Positions 14,322-20,587 of a stretch of DNA of 38,739 nt are shown here, piece after piece (position 1 is the stretch's first letter; every line of letters starts with the position of its first letter). The notes beneath the pieces are model-generated. The model had not been told where the DNA came from, ran no database searches, and saw only the letters and a list, made by a program, of their open reading frames with translations. The position numbers and the translations under genes are program-made. The stretch comes from Dehalococcoidales bacterium (GTDB taxonomy: Bacteria > Chloroflexota > Dehalococcoidia > Dehalococcoidales > UBA5760): positions 1-38,739 of the forward strand of contig JAQUQE010000015.1 of NCBI GenBank assembly GCA_028716225.1, written 5' to 3'.

Positions 14322-14633
14322 ATGAATCCGAGAACCATGACCGCAATCATCGACAGCAAAAGGTACAACACCGAAACCGCCACCCTCATCAGCGGAAACG
14401 ACTACTGGGACGGCCACAACTACGAACGCCACGGCCGCAATACGTTTCTCTACCGAACGGCGAAGGGCGCATACTTCGCCGTCCATCAAACCTGTTGGCA
14501 AGGCGAAAATGACTCCATAGAGCCGCTATCCGAGGATGAAGCCGTCAAACTGTACGAGAGCCACGACAGAGGCGGCGATTGCCGCCTGAGCTTCGAGGAT
14601 GCCTTTCCCGGCATCCAAATCGAAGAAGCATAA
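14322..14633 (+). CDS. Unknown protein, 103 aa, last gene of plus cassette
   Basis: The start is ATG 14322 (MNPRTMTAIIDSKRYNTETA), behind CGGGAGAAAG nine bases upstream. The in-frame extension to 14253 would read through the hairpin leader. The core 'KRYNTETATLISGNDYWDG', 'GRNTFLYRTAKGAYFAVHQT' and 'LSEDEAVKLYE' looks like a small beta-rich protein type I recall from phages and plasmids, of unknown function. It converges with the minus-strand gene ending at 14645, with no strong terminator in the 11-bp gap. Confidence 0.75.
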   Translation: MNPRTMTAIIDSKRYNTETATLISGNDYWDGHNYERHGRNTFLYRTAKGAYFAVHQTCWQGENDSIEPLSEDEAVKLYESHDRGGDCRLSFEDAFPGIQIEEA

Positions 14634-14644
14634 TCCGCTTGTAG

Positions 14645-15421
14645 CTATTCCGCCCCGAAACCGGAACGTCCGAGATCCCTGATTGCAGTCTTGGCCGCCG
14701 TTGTCCCCTGAACCCCCACGCCCTTGCTCGAGAAGAACATCTTCAGCACTGGAATGAGCGCATTCGATAGTTCAGCCACCCCAGCCTCGTCGACACCCTC
14801 GGACGCCAGCAACCTCTCGACCCTCGGCGACCACAGCATCGCCTCGACGATCCTGTTCACCTTGCTCAGCGAGATAGACTCCTCATCCATCTTCTTCTCG
14901 CCAATACTCCGGGTCGGCACCCTGCCGCCTTGCCCGAAGTATTTCTTGACGATCATGTAGAATCCCTGCTTGAGTGTCGCCGCTACCGAAGGTCCGTCAA
15001 GATCGTACCTGAACATAAGCCGCTCATATTCGGGCCGATTCATGGAAAGGAACTTGTCGAAGAACGCATCCCACCTCTGGCGATTGACGATTCCCGCCGA
15101 ATTTGGCGGATTGGTCTCCGGCAACCCCTTCGCGTTCGCCGCCATCGCCGCATATTCGTATGGGTCGACCGTGAATGTCCCGATGTCGAAACGCCCCTTG
15201 AAATACCGCTTGAGCATTTCGGTAAAATACTCCCGGAGATTTTCCTGGACCTGAATGCTGTTGTATCCCCGCTTATCGAGTAGATCCAGGAAGCGGCCCC
15301 ACGAATTCGACGTGAACATCTTGTCGAGTAGCTTGCGAAACGTTTCAGGCCCTATCGACTCTTGAACAGCAAGGGTCTCCATGTTTTCGATAATGACTTT
15401 CATTTCTCGCTCTTCGGTCAT
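14645..15421 (-). CDS. Unknown late protein, 258 aa
   Basis: The start is ATG 15421 (MTEEREMKVIIENMETLAVQ), with AGGAG eight bases upstream; a TTG 18 bases earlier is less likely. Predominantly helical, with many charged residues and a 'RLMFRYDLDGPSVAATLKQG' segment in the middle. The last gene of the minus-strand block, convergent with the plus cassette. No family recognised. Its position between tube genes and baseplate operon suggests a virion or assembly protein, without direct evidence. Confidence 0.75.
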   Translation of the reverse strand: MTEEREMKVIIENMETLAVQESIGPETFRKLLDKMFTSNSWGRFLDLLDKRGYNSIQVQENLREYFTEMLKRYFKGRFDIGTFTVDPYEYAAMAANAKGLPETNPPNSAGIVNRQRWDAFFDKFLSMNRPEYERLMFRYDLDGPSVAATLKQGFYMIVKKYFGQGGRVPTRSIGEKKMDEESISLSKVNRIVEAMLWSPRVERLLASEGVDEAGVAELSNALIPVLKMFFSSKGVGVQGTTAAKTAIRDLGRSGFGAE

Positions 15422-15455
15422 CGTATTCTCCTCTTTCAAGCCCCTCGCCGGAGCC

Positions 15456-15773
15456 TCAAACCTTCCTCGGAATTATTGACGGTATCGGTCCCGTCTTGTC
15501 GTTGGAAAAAAAGTGTTTCCTGCCCCGAATCGTCCGCCATACACCGCCCTTATCACCAAGCTTGTGTTGGCGCTTGTCCTTTGCCTCGACCACGGCGTCA
15601 CCATCCGGCACAAACAGCTCATAGACACCCGCCGTGAGCTTTCGCTTCCTGCTTCCAGTCGGAGTTATCTCCTCAATGTCATCGACATCGATCACCTCAC
15701 CCGGAAACACGCGCCGAAGCATCCAGCCAAGGGGTATCATGACGCCAGCTATATTTGCAGAAGTCGTTGTCAT
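15456..15773 (-). CDS. Small unknown protein with WRTIRGR motif, 105 aa
   Basis: Begins MTTTSANIAGVMIPLGW. Residues ~78-90 read 'GGVWRTIRGRKHFF', a tight motif resembling the (V/W)RTI(K/R)GR-x-(V/H)F sequence found near the ends of some phage morphogenesis proteins. The middle is basic and beta-like ('SRKRKLTAGVYELFVPDGDA'). It lies in a close-packed run of short genes; function not assigned. Confidence 0.68.
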   Translation of the reverse strand: MTTTSANIAGVMIPLGWMLRRVFPGEVIDVDDIEEITPTGSRKRKLTAGVYELFVPDGDAVVEAKDKRQHKLGDKGGVWRTIRGRKHFFSNDKTGPIPSIIPRKV

Positions 15774-15786
15774 CTTATTTCCATTG

Positions 15787-16125
15787 TCAGTTTTTGCATG
15801 TTTCTTCCGGAACCAAGACGACTTTCACGCCCTTCTTGGTGCGAAGTAGGTCCACAAACCGCAAATCGTTGTGTTCCAAAAATCTTTTCTTAACCTGTCG
15901 TCCTACAAGCATCGCATGACGTCCTTCGATAAGCATCTGGAACGTCGGCTGGTCGCCCCTGAACTTTACCTCAAACAGGAACTCGTCGATTTCTCGCCCC
16001 TTAGTAGCCCGCTCCCCGGCGGCCTTGAGCGACCTGAAAATCGCACGCTCATCGTGAGTCAGCGACTCATCCTGAACCTCTTCTTTTTCGGACAAGAACT
16101 CAGAAAGTCTTTCTGATAACTTCAT
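15787..16125 (-). CDS. Small unknown charged protein, 112 aa
   Basis: Begins MKLSERLSEFLSEKEEVQDE: an acidic helical N-terminus, then 'REIDEFLFEVKFRGDQPTFQ' and a basic C-terminal half with 'RTKKGVKVVLVPEE'. ATG 16125 overlaps the stop of the preceding gene (16122), so the two are translated together. No membrane segment or known domain recognised. Confidence 0.7.
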   Translation of the reverse strand: MKLSERLSEFLSEKEEVQDESLTHDERAIFRSLKAAGERATKGREIDEFLFEVKFRGDQPTFQMLIEGRHAMLVGRQVKKRFLEHNDLRFVDLLRTKKGVKVVLVPEETCKN

Positions 16126-16559
16126 ATTGCGTCCTTTATCCTGTTTTTACGCATTTTTCTAAACATTCGGTTCATCGATGCCACCTTTACAAGTCCATCC
16201 GCCGTCGTCCGTATCCACTTCATCGACTCCCTAAATCTATCAAGCAACGCCGGAATAGGATTGTCAATATTATCAAGCCGAAAGGCATCCTGATACCAAA
16301 ATCCCAAAGCATCCCGCGTCCATTCTACAAGCACCGATATCTTGAATTGCATATCGTCCGGCACATACATGGTCACCCTGTACCTGCCAATCAAATCGCC
16401 ATCCGCATCTGGAAGCTGAGATACCATCTTCACCATGGTGCCGCCTGGAATCGTGCGCGGACTGTATATCTTCTCCCTGTACAACCGCCTCCCTGCGCTT
16501 TTTGCCAACGCCTGCATGGACCGTTTCGCAATATCCGATCTGGTTTCAACTTGCCCCAT
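16122..16559 (-). CDS. Unknown protein, 145 aa
   Basis: Begins MGQVETRSDIAKRSMQALAK. Central beta-like segment 'GGTMVKMVSQLPDADGDLIG', followed by 'WTRDALGFWYQDAFRLD', and a strongly basic tail ('RMFRKMRKNRIKDAI'). The basic tail could contact DNA or RNA, but no family was recognised. Coupled to the next gene by a 4-bp overlap; preceded by a 45-aa gene ending at 16567. Confidence 0.68.
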   Translation of the reverse strand: MGQVETRSDIAKRSMQALAKSAGRRLYREKIYSPRTIPGGTMVKMVSQLPDADGDLIGRYRVTMYVPDDMQFKISVLVEWTRDALGFWYQDAFRLDNIDNPIPALLDRFRESMKWIRTTADGLVKVASMNRMFRKMRKNRIKDAI

Positions 16560-16566
16560 CCGATCA

Positions 16567-16704
16567 TTACCTGAAAGTCATCTCTTTCTTCAACTTCCCG
16601 AGGTCGCCACGGAAACCTTCTATAACATCCTTCCATCGAGAAAGCTCCGCGTACATGTTGTGCGGCAAGGCATCCATGGTTGCTTTCTCAATCAATGATT
16701 TCAT
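16567..16704 (-). CDS. Small unknown protein, 45 aa
   Basis: Reads MKSLIEKATMDALPHNMYAE and ends LKKEMTFR. It fills an otherwise empty 141-bp gap. ATG 16704 overlaps the stop of the holin-like gene (ATGA), which makes it a convincing coupled gene despite its size. Helical, with 'LSRWKDVIEGFRGDL' in the middle. The stop is eight bases before the next ATG. Function unknown; a small partner of the membrane protein upstream is possible. Confidence 0.65.
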   Translation of the reverse strand: MKSLIEKATMDALPHNMYAELSRWKDVIEGFRGDLGKLKKEMTFR

Positions 16705-16925
16705 TCCACCAGCTCCTTGGCCACGTTCTTCTTCGTTTTTTCCTTTGCAGCCTTTGTGCCCGCGCCCACGTCCGCGATCCCCTGGCCTACGAGATACGTC
16801 CCAAGCATCGCAATCGCCGAATACACAGCCGCTTCCGATATGGGTTTTCCCAAGGCGTCATTGACTATGATCAAGAGCGCCGCCAAGATACCGACGATCA
16901 ATTTCCGCGATTTTAGCTTTTCCAT
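16701..16925 (-). CDS. Holin-like small membrane protein, 74 aa
   Basis: After a short basic N-terminus (MEKLKSRK) come two hydrophobic segments, residues ~9-23 'LIVGILAALLIIVND' and ~33-52 'AAVYSAIAMLGTYLVGQGIA', then a Lys-rich C-terminal tail. This two-segment plan with a 'VND-LG' turn resembles small phage holins or holin-like membrane proteins. No endolysin gene is in the window, so a lysis role is inferred from topology only. ATG 16925 has AGGAGGTAG upstream (GGAGG, 7 nt). Confidence 0.65.
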   Translation of the reverse strand: MEKLKSRKLIVGILAALLIIVNDALGKPISEAAVYSAIAMLGTYLVGQGIADVGAGTKAAKEKTKKNVAKELVE

Positions 16926-16935
16926 CGTCTACCTC

Positions 16936-17571
16936 CTAAGCGTACCGACCTTTGTACTTGCCGCGTACCCCCACTATCTCCATGACGCTATACAGAAACT
17001 TGACCGGATCATTCCTTATCATCCTTTGCAGCCCAACAACCACGTCATCCTCTCGTTCCCGCGCGTCCCAGTCATCCTGTTGGGAAAGAGCCCGGAGTTG
17101 ATCGAACGCACTTTCTATCGCACGTCTCATCTTGGTATCAAACCCAAGAACCCCCTCCGTCTGTGCCACTTCCAATTTCTCTATTAGTTTTCGCATGGTA
17201 ATTATCCTGTTCTCAAACAGCTTGGCCTCGTCACGCAGGCCCATACCCTTCATGATCTTCGCCAAGACAGATTTCTGTTTCAGCGACAACCGAAGAGGAG
17301 TCTTTCCAGTCAATCGAAACATGGACTGCAAGAATTGGTTGTTTCTATCCCGTGCATGGGCCGTAGCAATCGCCCGGACCATCGCTTCCTCTTCCGGTGT
17401 CCGATTGCGCCAAGATTGGTCCGGCATCGATCCGCGAAACTGAGACCCTTTATGGATACCCAGGTAAGACTTCCCTACAAACCAGGAATTACCCTCGTCA
17501 TCGTGGGCCATGCCCCGGTCATCTACGTAGACATCTGACTCGTCAATCTGCATCTGTGTACGGAAGCCCAT
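16936..17571 (-). CDS. Unknown late protein, 211 aa
   Basis: The start is uncertain: ATG 17571 (MGFRTQMQIDESDVYVDDRG) or ATG 17553, neither with a clear ribosome site; a TTG at 17577 is also in frame. The first ~40 residues contain 'DDRGMAHDDEGNSWFVG', a small beta module. The rest is helical and basic ('LSLKQKSVLAKIMKGMG', ending 'RGKYKGRYA'). It overlaps the end of the upstream gene, so coupling may replace a ribosome site. Function unknown. Confidence 0.7.
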   Translation of the reverse strand: MGFRTQMQIDESDVYVDDRGMAHDDEGNSWFVGKSYLGIHKGSQFRGSMPDQSWRNRTPEEEAMVRAIATAHARDRNNQFLQSMFRLTGKTPLRLSLKQKSVLAKIMKGMGLRDEAKLFENRIITMRKLIEKLEVAQTEGVLGFDTKMRRAIESAFDQLRALSQQDDWDAREREDDVVVGLQRMIRNDPVKFLYSVMEIVGVRGKYKGRYA

Positions 17572-17863
17572 TAGCAAATTCGCTAATATCGTCAGCTATT
17601 TTTCTTCTGTGACCCTCGAAAACCCCCGCAAACCGTGTGCCCTTTGCACCTTGAGCCAAATACCAGAGTATACTCCCCATGAACCCAGCCAGCATCTGTA
17701 CTGTCCCCTGCAACGCGCCATCTTTGACACTCCGTGAAAACCCAGAAGCTGAACCAGAAATATTACGCTCAATATCCTTTAGCGCACCGAAAAGAACCCT
17801 TTTATCGACACCATGCCCCGCCTCGTCCAAGACACTCTGTATTCGCTCGATCATCCGATTCAT
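17543..17863 (-). CDS. Unknown protein with hydrophobic helix, 106 aa
   Basis: True start ATG 17863 (MNRMIERIQSVLDEAGHGVD), with GAGAGG seven bases upstream. The longer open frame to 18136 merely shadows the upstream gene. Residues ~57-73 'VQMLAGFMGSILWYLAQG' form a hydrophobic, probably membrane-associated helix between charged helices. It overlaps the next gene by ~29 bp. Function unknown. Confidence 0.7.
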   Translation of the reverse strand: MNRMIERIQSVLDEAGHGVDKRVLFGALKDIERNISGSASGFSRSVKDGALQGTVQMLAGFMGSILWYLAQGAKGTRFAGVFEGHRRKIADDISEFANGLPYTDAD

Positions 17864-17874
17864 TGCCGCACCTC

Positions 17875-18537
17875 TCAGTCCACGTCGAAGTCTACCAGCA
17901 TATCGATCACGAACGTGCCCGGATCGCCAGTCGTGCTCACCGTCACGTTTTTGGGGTCGAAGTCGAAATGACTCGCAATCCATTCTGCCATGGCGTCTGG
18001 GTCTTCGATGGTCCCCAGCGCGTTCACGATTATTGTCCCCTCCATATCCGCCGGGTTGAAGTCGAACTTGTCGAATGCGAACGAAATGCCCTCGAACTCC
18101 TTTGTCAGCTCGTTGACCAGATCCGTGGACGCCCATCCCTCTGTCTCGGTTTTCAGCGCGTCGTAGACCCCACCCATGAGGTCACCCACCACATCACCGA
18201 ACGCTTGCTCCCCTATCTGCTTCTTGGCCTTGCGCGGTGCCTTGTGGCTCTCTCCAAGCACCTGCTTCGCAACCGAAGTCAAGGCATCCGAGACGCCGGA
18301 CAGGTACTTCTTGGCCATCTCGTCGTCCGAAGACGCGGCAAGCCCCTTCAGAAGCTGAACCATCTTGAAGAAGTCCTCTTTGTCCCGGTAATCGGTATCG
18401 CGCAGCGCCTCGATGGTTCCTTTTACATCACCATCGTCGCCGTCTTCTTGCTCGACGAGCGCCGGACGCCCCGTAATCTCGTACTGAACCCCGGCCAACT
18501 CACACAGATCGTTCATGTCAAAATTCGGTCGTTTCAT
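17875..18537 (-). CDS. Acidic unknown protein, 220 aa
   Basis: Begins MKRPNFDMNDLCELAGVQYE, with GGAG upstream of ATG 18537. Residues ~45-140 are helical. The C-terminal ~80 residues are acidic with repeated beta-alpha character ('FDKFDFNPADMEGTIIVNAL', 'SHFDFDPKNVTVSTTGDPG'). Two FDF-P segments ~40 residues apart suggest an internal duplication. No catalytic motif or family recognised. Confidence 0.74.
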   Translation of the reverse strand: MKRPNFDMNDLCELAGVQYEITGRPALVEQEDGDDGDVKGTIEALRDTDYRDKEDFFKMVQLLKGLAASSDDEMAKKYLSGVSDALTSVAKQVLGESHKAPRKAKKQIGEQAFGDVVGDLMGGVYDALKTETEGWASTDLVNELTKEFEGISFAFDKFDFNPADMEGTIIVNALGTIEDPDAMAEWIASHFDFDPKNVTVSTTGDPGTFVIDMLVDFDVD

Positions 18538-18555
18538 TCTCTATGTCTCCTGTTT

Positions 18556-18912
18556 TCAATCTCCCCGTCCCTGCATTCGTCTTTCTTTACGTTTGGCGTC
18601 CGACAGCTTTATGGGCTTCCAGTATTGATCCCGCTCGCAGCCAGCCCCGGCCAACTCACTCAGCGAAAAATACCCCAACTCATCGTCGCCAAGCCCCATG
18701 ACGTATCCGAAGAATGTATCCTTCCCATCGAACTCCGTCGCCAGCCACGTCCCAGATCCTCGAGGATAAAAGAACTTCACCCACACCGTCGGGTCCGGGT
18801 TGTTCTCGTTCGAGTACAACGGTGGAAGCCGCTTTCGGTCAACAGATGTCAACAGCTTTTGCCAAGCCCCCTCGGATAACACGCGCTCAATTGCCTCTAC
18901 TAGCTTTCCCAT
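18556..18912 (-). CDS. DUF2958-type protein, 118 aa
   Basis: Residues ~28-100 match the DUF2958 pattern I know from phages, plasmids and integrative elements: 'LPPLYSNENNPDPTVWVKFF' followed by a P-G-W-x-TEFDGKDTFFGYV segment and 'GDDELGYFSLSELAG'. The function of this family is unknown; members are usually encoded on mobile elements rather than in virion operons. Here it sits directly after a tube-like gene. The C-terminus is basic ('DAKRKERRMQGRGD'). Confidence 0.8.
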   Translation of the reverse strand: MGKLVEAIERVLSEGAWQKLLTSVDRKRLPPLYSNENNPDPTVWVKFFYPRGSGTWLATEFDGKDTFFGYVMGLGDDELGYFSLSELAGAGCERDQYWKPIKLSDAKRKERRMQGRGD

Positions 18913-18920
18913 ATTCCCTC

Positions 18921-19496
18921 TTAAATCGGATCAAGAGCCGTCAGTTCAGTAACGGCCTCAGGTTGAATTGTTAGCTCCGAAATACTCACATCAGGTGAAT
19001 TGGCGTCAAAATCAGACGCCGATTTGTACGCCGATGGTATACACCCCCACAGTAACCACGCCTTACCCGGTAAGAACTCTCCAATCTCAAACGGATTCTG
19101 TATCCCGCTGCTGTCGAACTGCTTCCCAATGCCAGTCACCGGATCAATATTGTACAGATTGATGTTCGTATAGCTCAACAACAAGAGATGCCGCTGTGTC
19201 GTCTCTAGCCCGGTCAATGCCCGATACATCCACTGCCACATAGTGTCGTCGAATCCCCGCACGCCTCTCGATAATGTAATCGGAGACATCTCTCCGCCTC
19301 CATAAGAGTATTTCTTGAACATCGAGTTTAGCTGCGTGATGGAATCGACCTGTGCTGAGTATTCAGGCGATGAAATTGCAGAGAAGCCAAAGAACGGAGC
19401 ACCAAGAACATAGAACGGTGGAGCCATACTCGGAACAAGGTCGAACAGCCAGAAACGATAAGACTGCATGAAGTCCAATATTCTGTTTCTGGCCAT
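18921..19496 (-). CDS. Tail tube-like protein, gp19 family, copy 2
   Basis: A 191-residue protein. 'FWLFDLVPSMAPPFYVLGAP', 'ITLSRGVRGFDDTMWQWMYR' and the C-terminal 'AWLLWGCIPSAYKSASDFDA', then 'VSISELTIQPEAV', match the conserved T4 gp19-type tail-tube fold. It follows another tube-type gene (19518-20057), as in phages that use one paralogue for the main tube and another as a tube initiator or terminator close to the baseplate. Which one is the main tube cannot be decided from sequence alone. Confidence 0.8.
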   Translation of the reverse strand: MARNRILDFMQSYRFWLFDLVPSMAPPFYVLGAPFFGFSAISSPEYSAQVDSITQLNSMFKKYSYGGGEMSPITLSRGVRGFDDTMWQWMYRALTGLETTQRHLLLLSYTNINLYNIDPVTGIGKQFDSSGIQNPFEIGEFLPGKAWLLWGCIPSAYKSASDFDANSPDVSISELTIQPEAVTELTALDPI

Positions 19497-19517
19497 CCAA
19501 AATCCCCTCGCCGTTCT

Positions 19518-20057
19518 TTATGCCGCCTGTCCGGGGAAGATATCGAACTTCTCGATAGCAATCGTTGTCTCAGCGATGGACACCTCGCTGGCTGTCGCAT
19601 CGAAATCCCCCACCTTGGCCGTGGTCGCGAAACATTCCCCGCATTCGATCCTGCGGTGCTTCGACTTGTCCGTCGTGCCCGCAACCGCATCCGCCATCTC
19701 GGTCCTCTGATAGTGCCAGATCGTAACGTCGCAGCGGTACTCTTGACCATTCACCGACGCCATGACCATCTGATGAAACGCCGTGTCCCTCTTTGTGATG
19801 CCGCGCATGAGCGACAGCTCGGAAACGGTAGGCGGCCCTGGGAACTTCATGGCCCAAATCGAATTCCCCTCTCGGTACTCGGCAACCTCCACCGACAACT
19901 CCGGCATCGTCACCTGATTGAATCCGGCCACCGCTTTCGCCTCGTAGTTATCACGATCTGACGCTGGGGTGCTCTGGAAAAGATCCACACCGCTCGCATT
20001 TGCAGATGTGACATGGTATCGAAACCCCTGCATCATATCGGTCTTCGCTGGTCTCAT
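19518..20057 (-). CDS. Tail tube-like protein, gp19 family, copy 1
   Basis: A 179-residue protein from ATG 20057 (MRPAKTDMMQGFRYHVTSAN), with TAAGGAGATT upstream; the longer frame to 20126 is an artefact of the preceding gene's end. 'VTMPELSVEVAEYREGN', 'ELSLMRGITKRDTAFHQMV' and 'VGDFDATASEVSIAETTIAI' are the strand and loop signatures of the tail-tube family. 'CGECF' near residue ~137 is unusual. It follows the sheath with one gene between, as expected for a tube gene. Confidence 0.82.
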   Translation of the reverse strand: MRPAKTDMMQGFRYHVTSANASGVDLFQSTPASDRDNYEAKAVAGFNQVTMPELSVEVAEYREGNSIWAMKFPGPPTVSELSLMRGITKRDTAFHQMVMASVNGQEYRCDVTIWHYQRTEMADAVAGTTDKSKHRRIECGECFATTAKVGDFDATASEVSIAETTIAIEKFDIFPGQAA

Positions 20058-20067
20058 TTCAATCTCC

Positions 20068-20571
20068 TTATGGCCGATCCATGCCTGGCGGCCTATTGTC
20101 CCTTCCAAGCGACGGGAATTCGTCAAAAACTGCTATATCCCAACCATTGCCCAGGATAAACACCAACTGCCCATCGGCAGTCAATGCTTGCAAGCTTTTC
20201 GCCTTGAACTGACATCCGGGCGGAACGAATATCCCAGGCGCTTCCCATTCCGCATATCCGTTCCCGGCTGTCAAGGTGATGTTCCCTACAAAGGAATCGT
20301 CGCCATCCCGGTCAACCACAAACAAGTCGATACCGGTTACCCCAGGCATCGATACGTACACTCGCTGGACCGTAAAACCTTCGTGAGCAATCGCTTCCGC
20401 AATATCGATGAGACCTCCGTCGGTCAGATCGCTATATTTTCGATAGCGGCCTCGACGAATCGTCTCGCCGGAATCAACAAGCGGAGATCCTACTGGAGCA
20501 ACGCCAGATAAGGCCCCCCCGTTCAGAATACGATGTATCAGAACAGCAGGTATAGTATTGATCGCTCCCAT
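20068..20571 (-). CDS. Unknown virion-type protein between sheath and tube, 167 aa
   Basis: Begins MGAINTIPAVLIHRILNGGA. Mostly beta-type sequence ('VYVSMPGVTGIDLFVVDRDG', 'GNITLTAGNGYAEWEAPGIF'), with the look of a small jelly-roll or decoration domain. It lies between sheath and tube, so a virion component is likely but unproved. No known family recognised. Confidence 0.72.
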   Translation of the reverse strand: MGAINTIPAVLIHRILNGGALSGVAPVGSPLVDSGETIRRGRYRKYSDLTDGGLIDIAEAIAHEGFTVQRVYVSMPGVTGIDLFVVDRDGDDSFVGNITLTAGNGYAEWEAPGIFVPPGCQFKAKSLQALTADGQLVFILGNGWDIAVFDEFPSLGRDNRPPGMDRP

Positions 20572-20587
20572 CGGTCACCCGTATCGG

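Noticed and set aside
17864-18136. N-terminal extension of the 106-aa gene
   Set aside because: Reads out of phase through the 220-aa acidic gene; ATG 17863 has a ribosome site.
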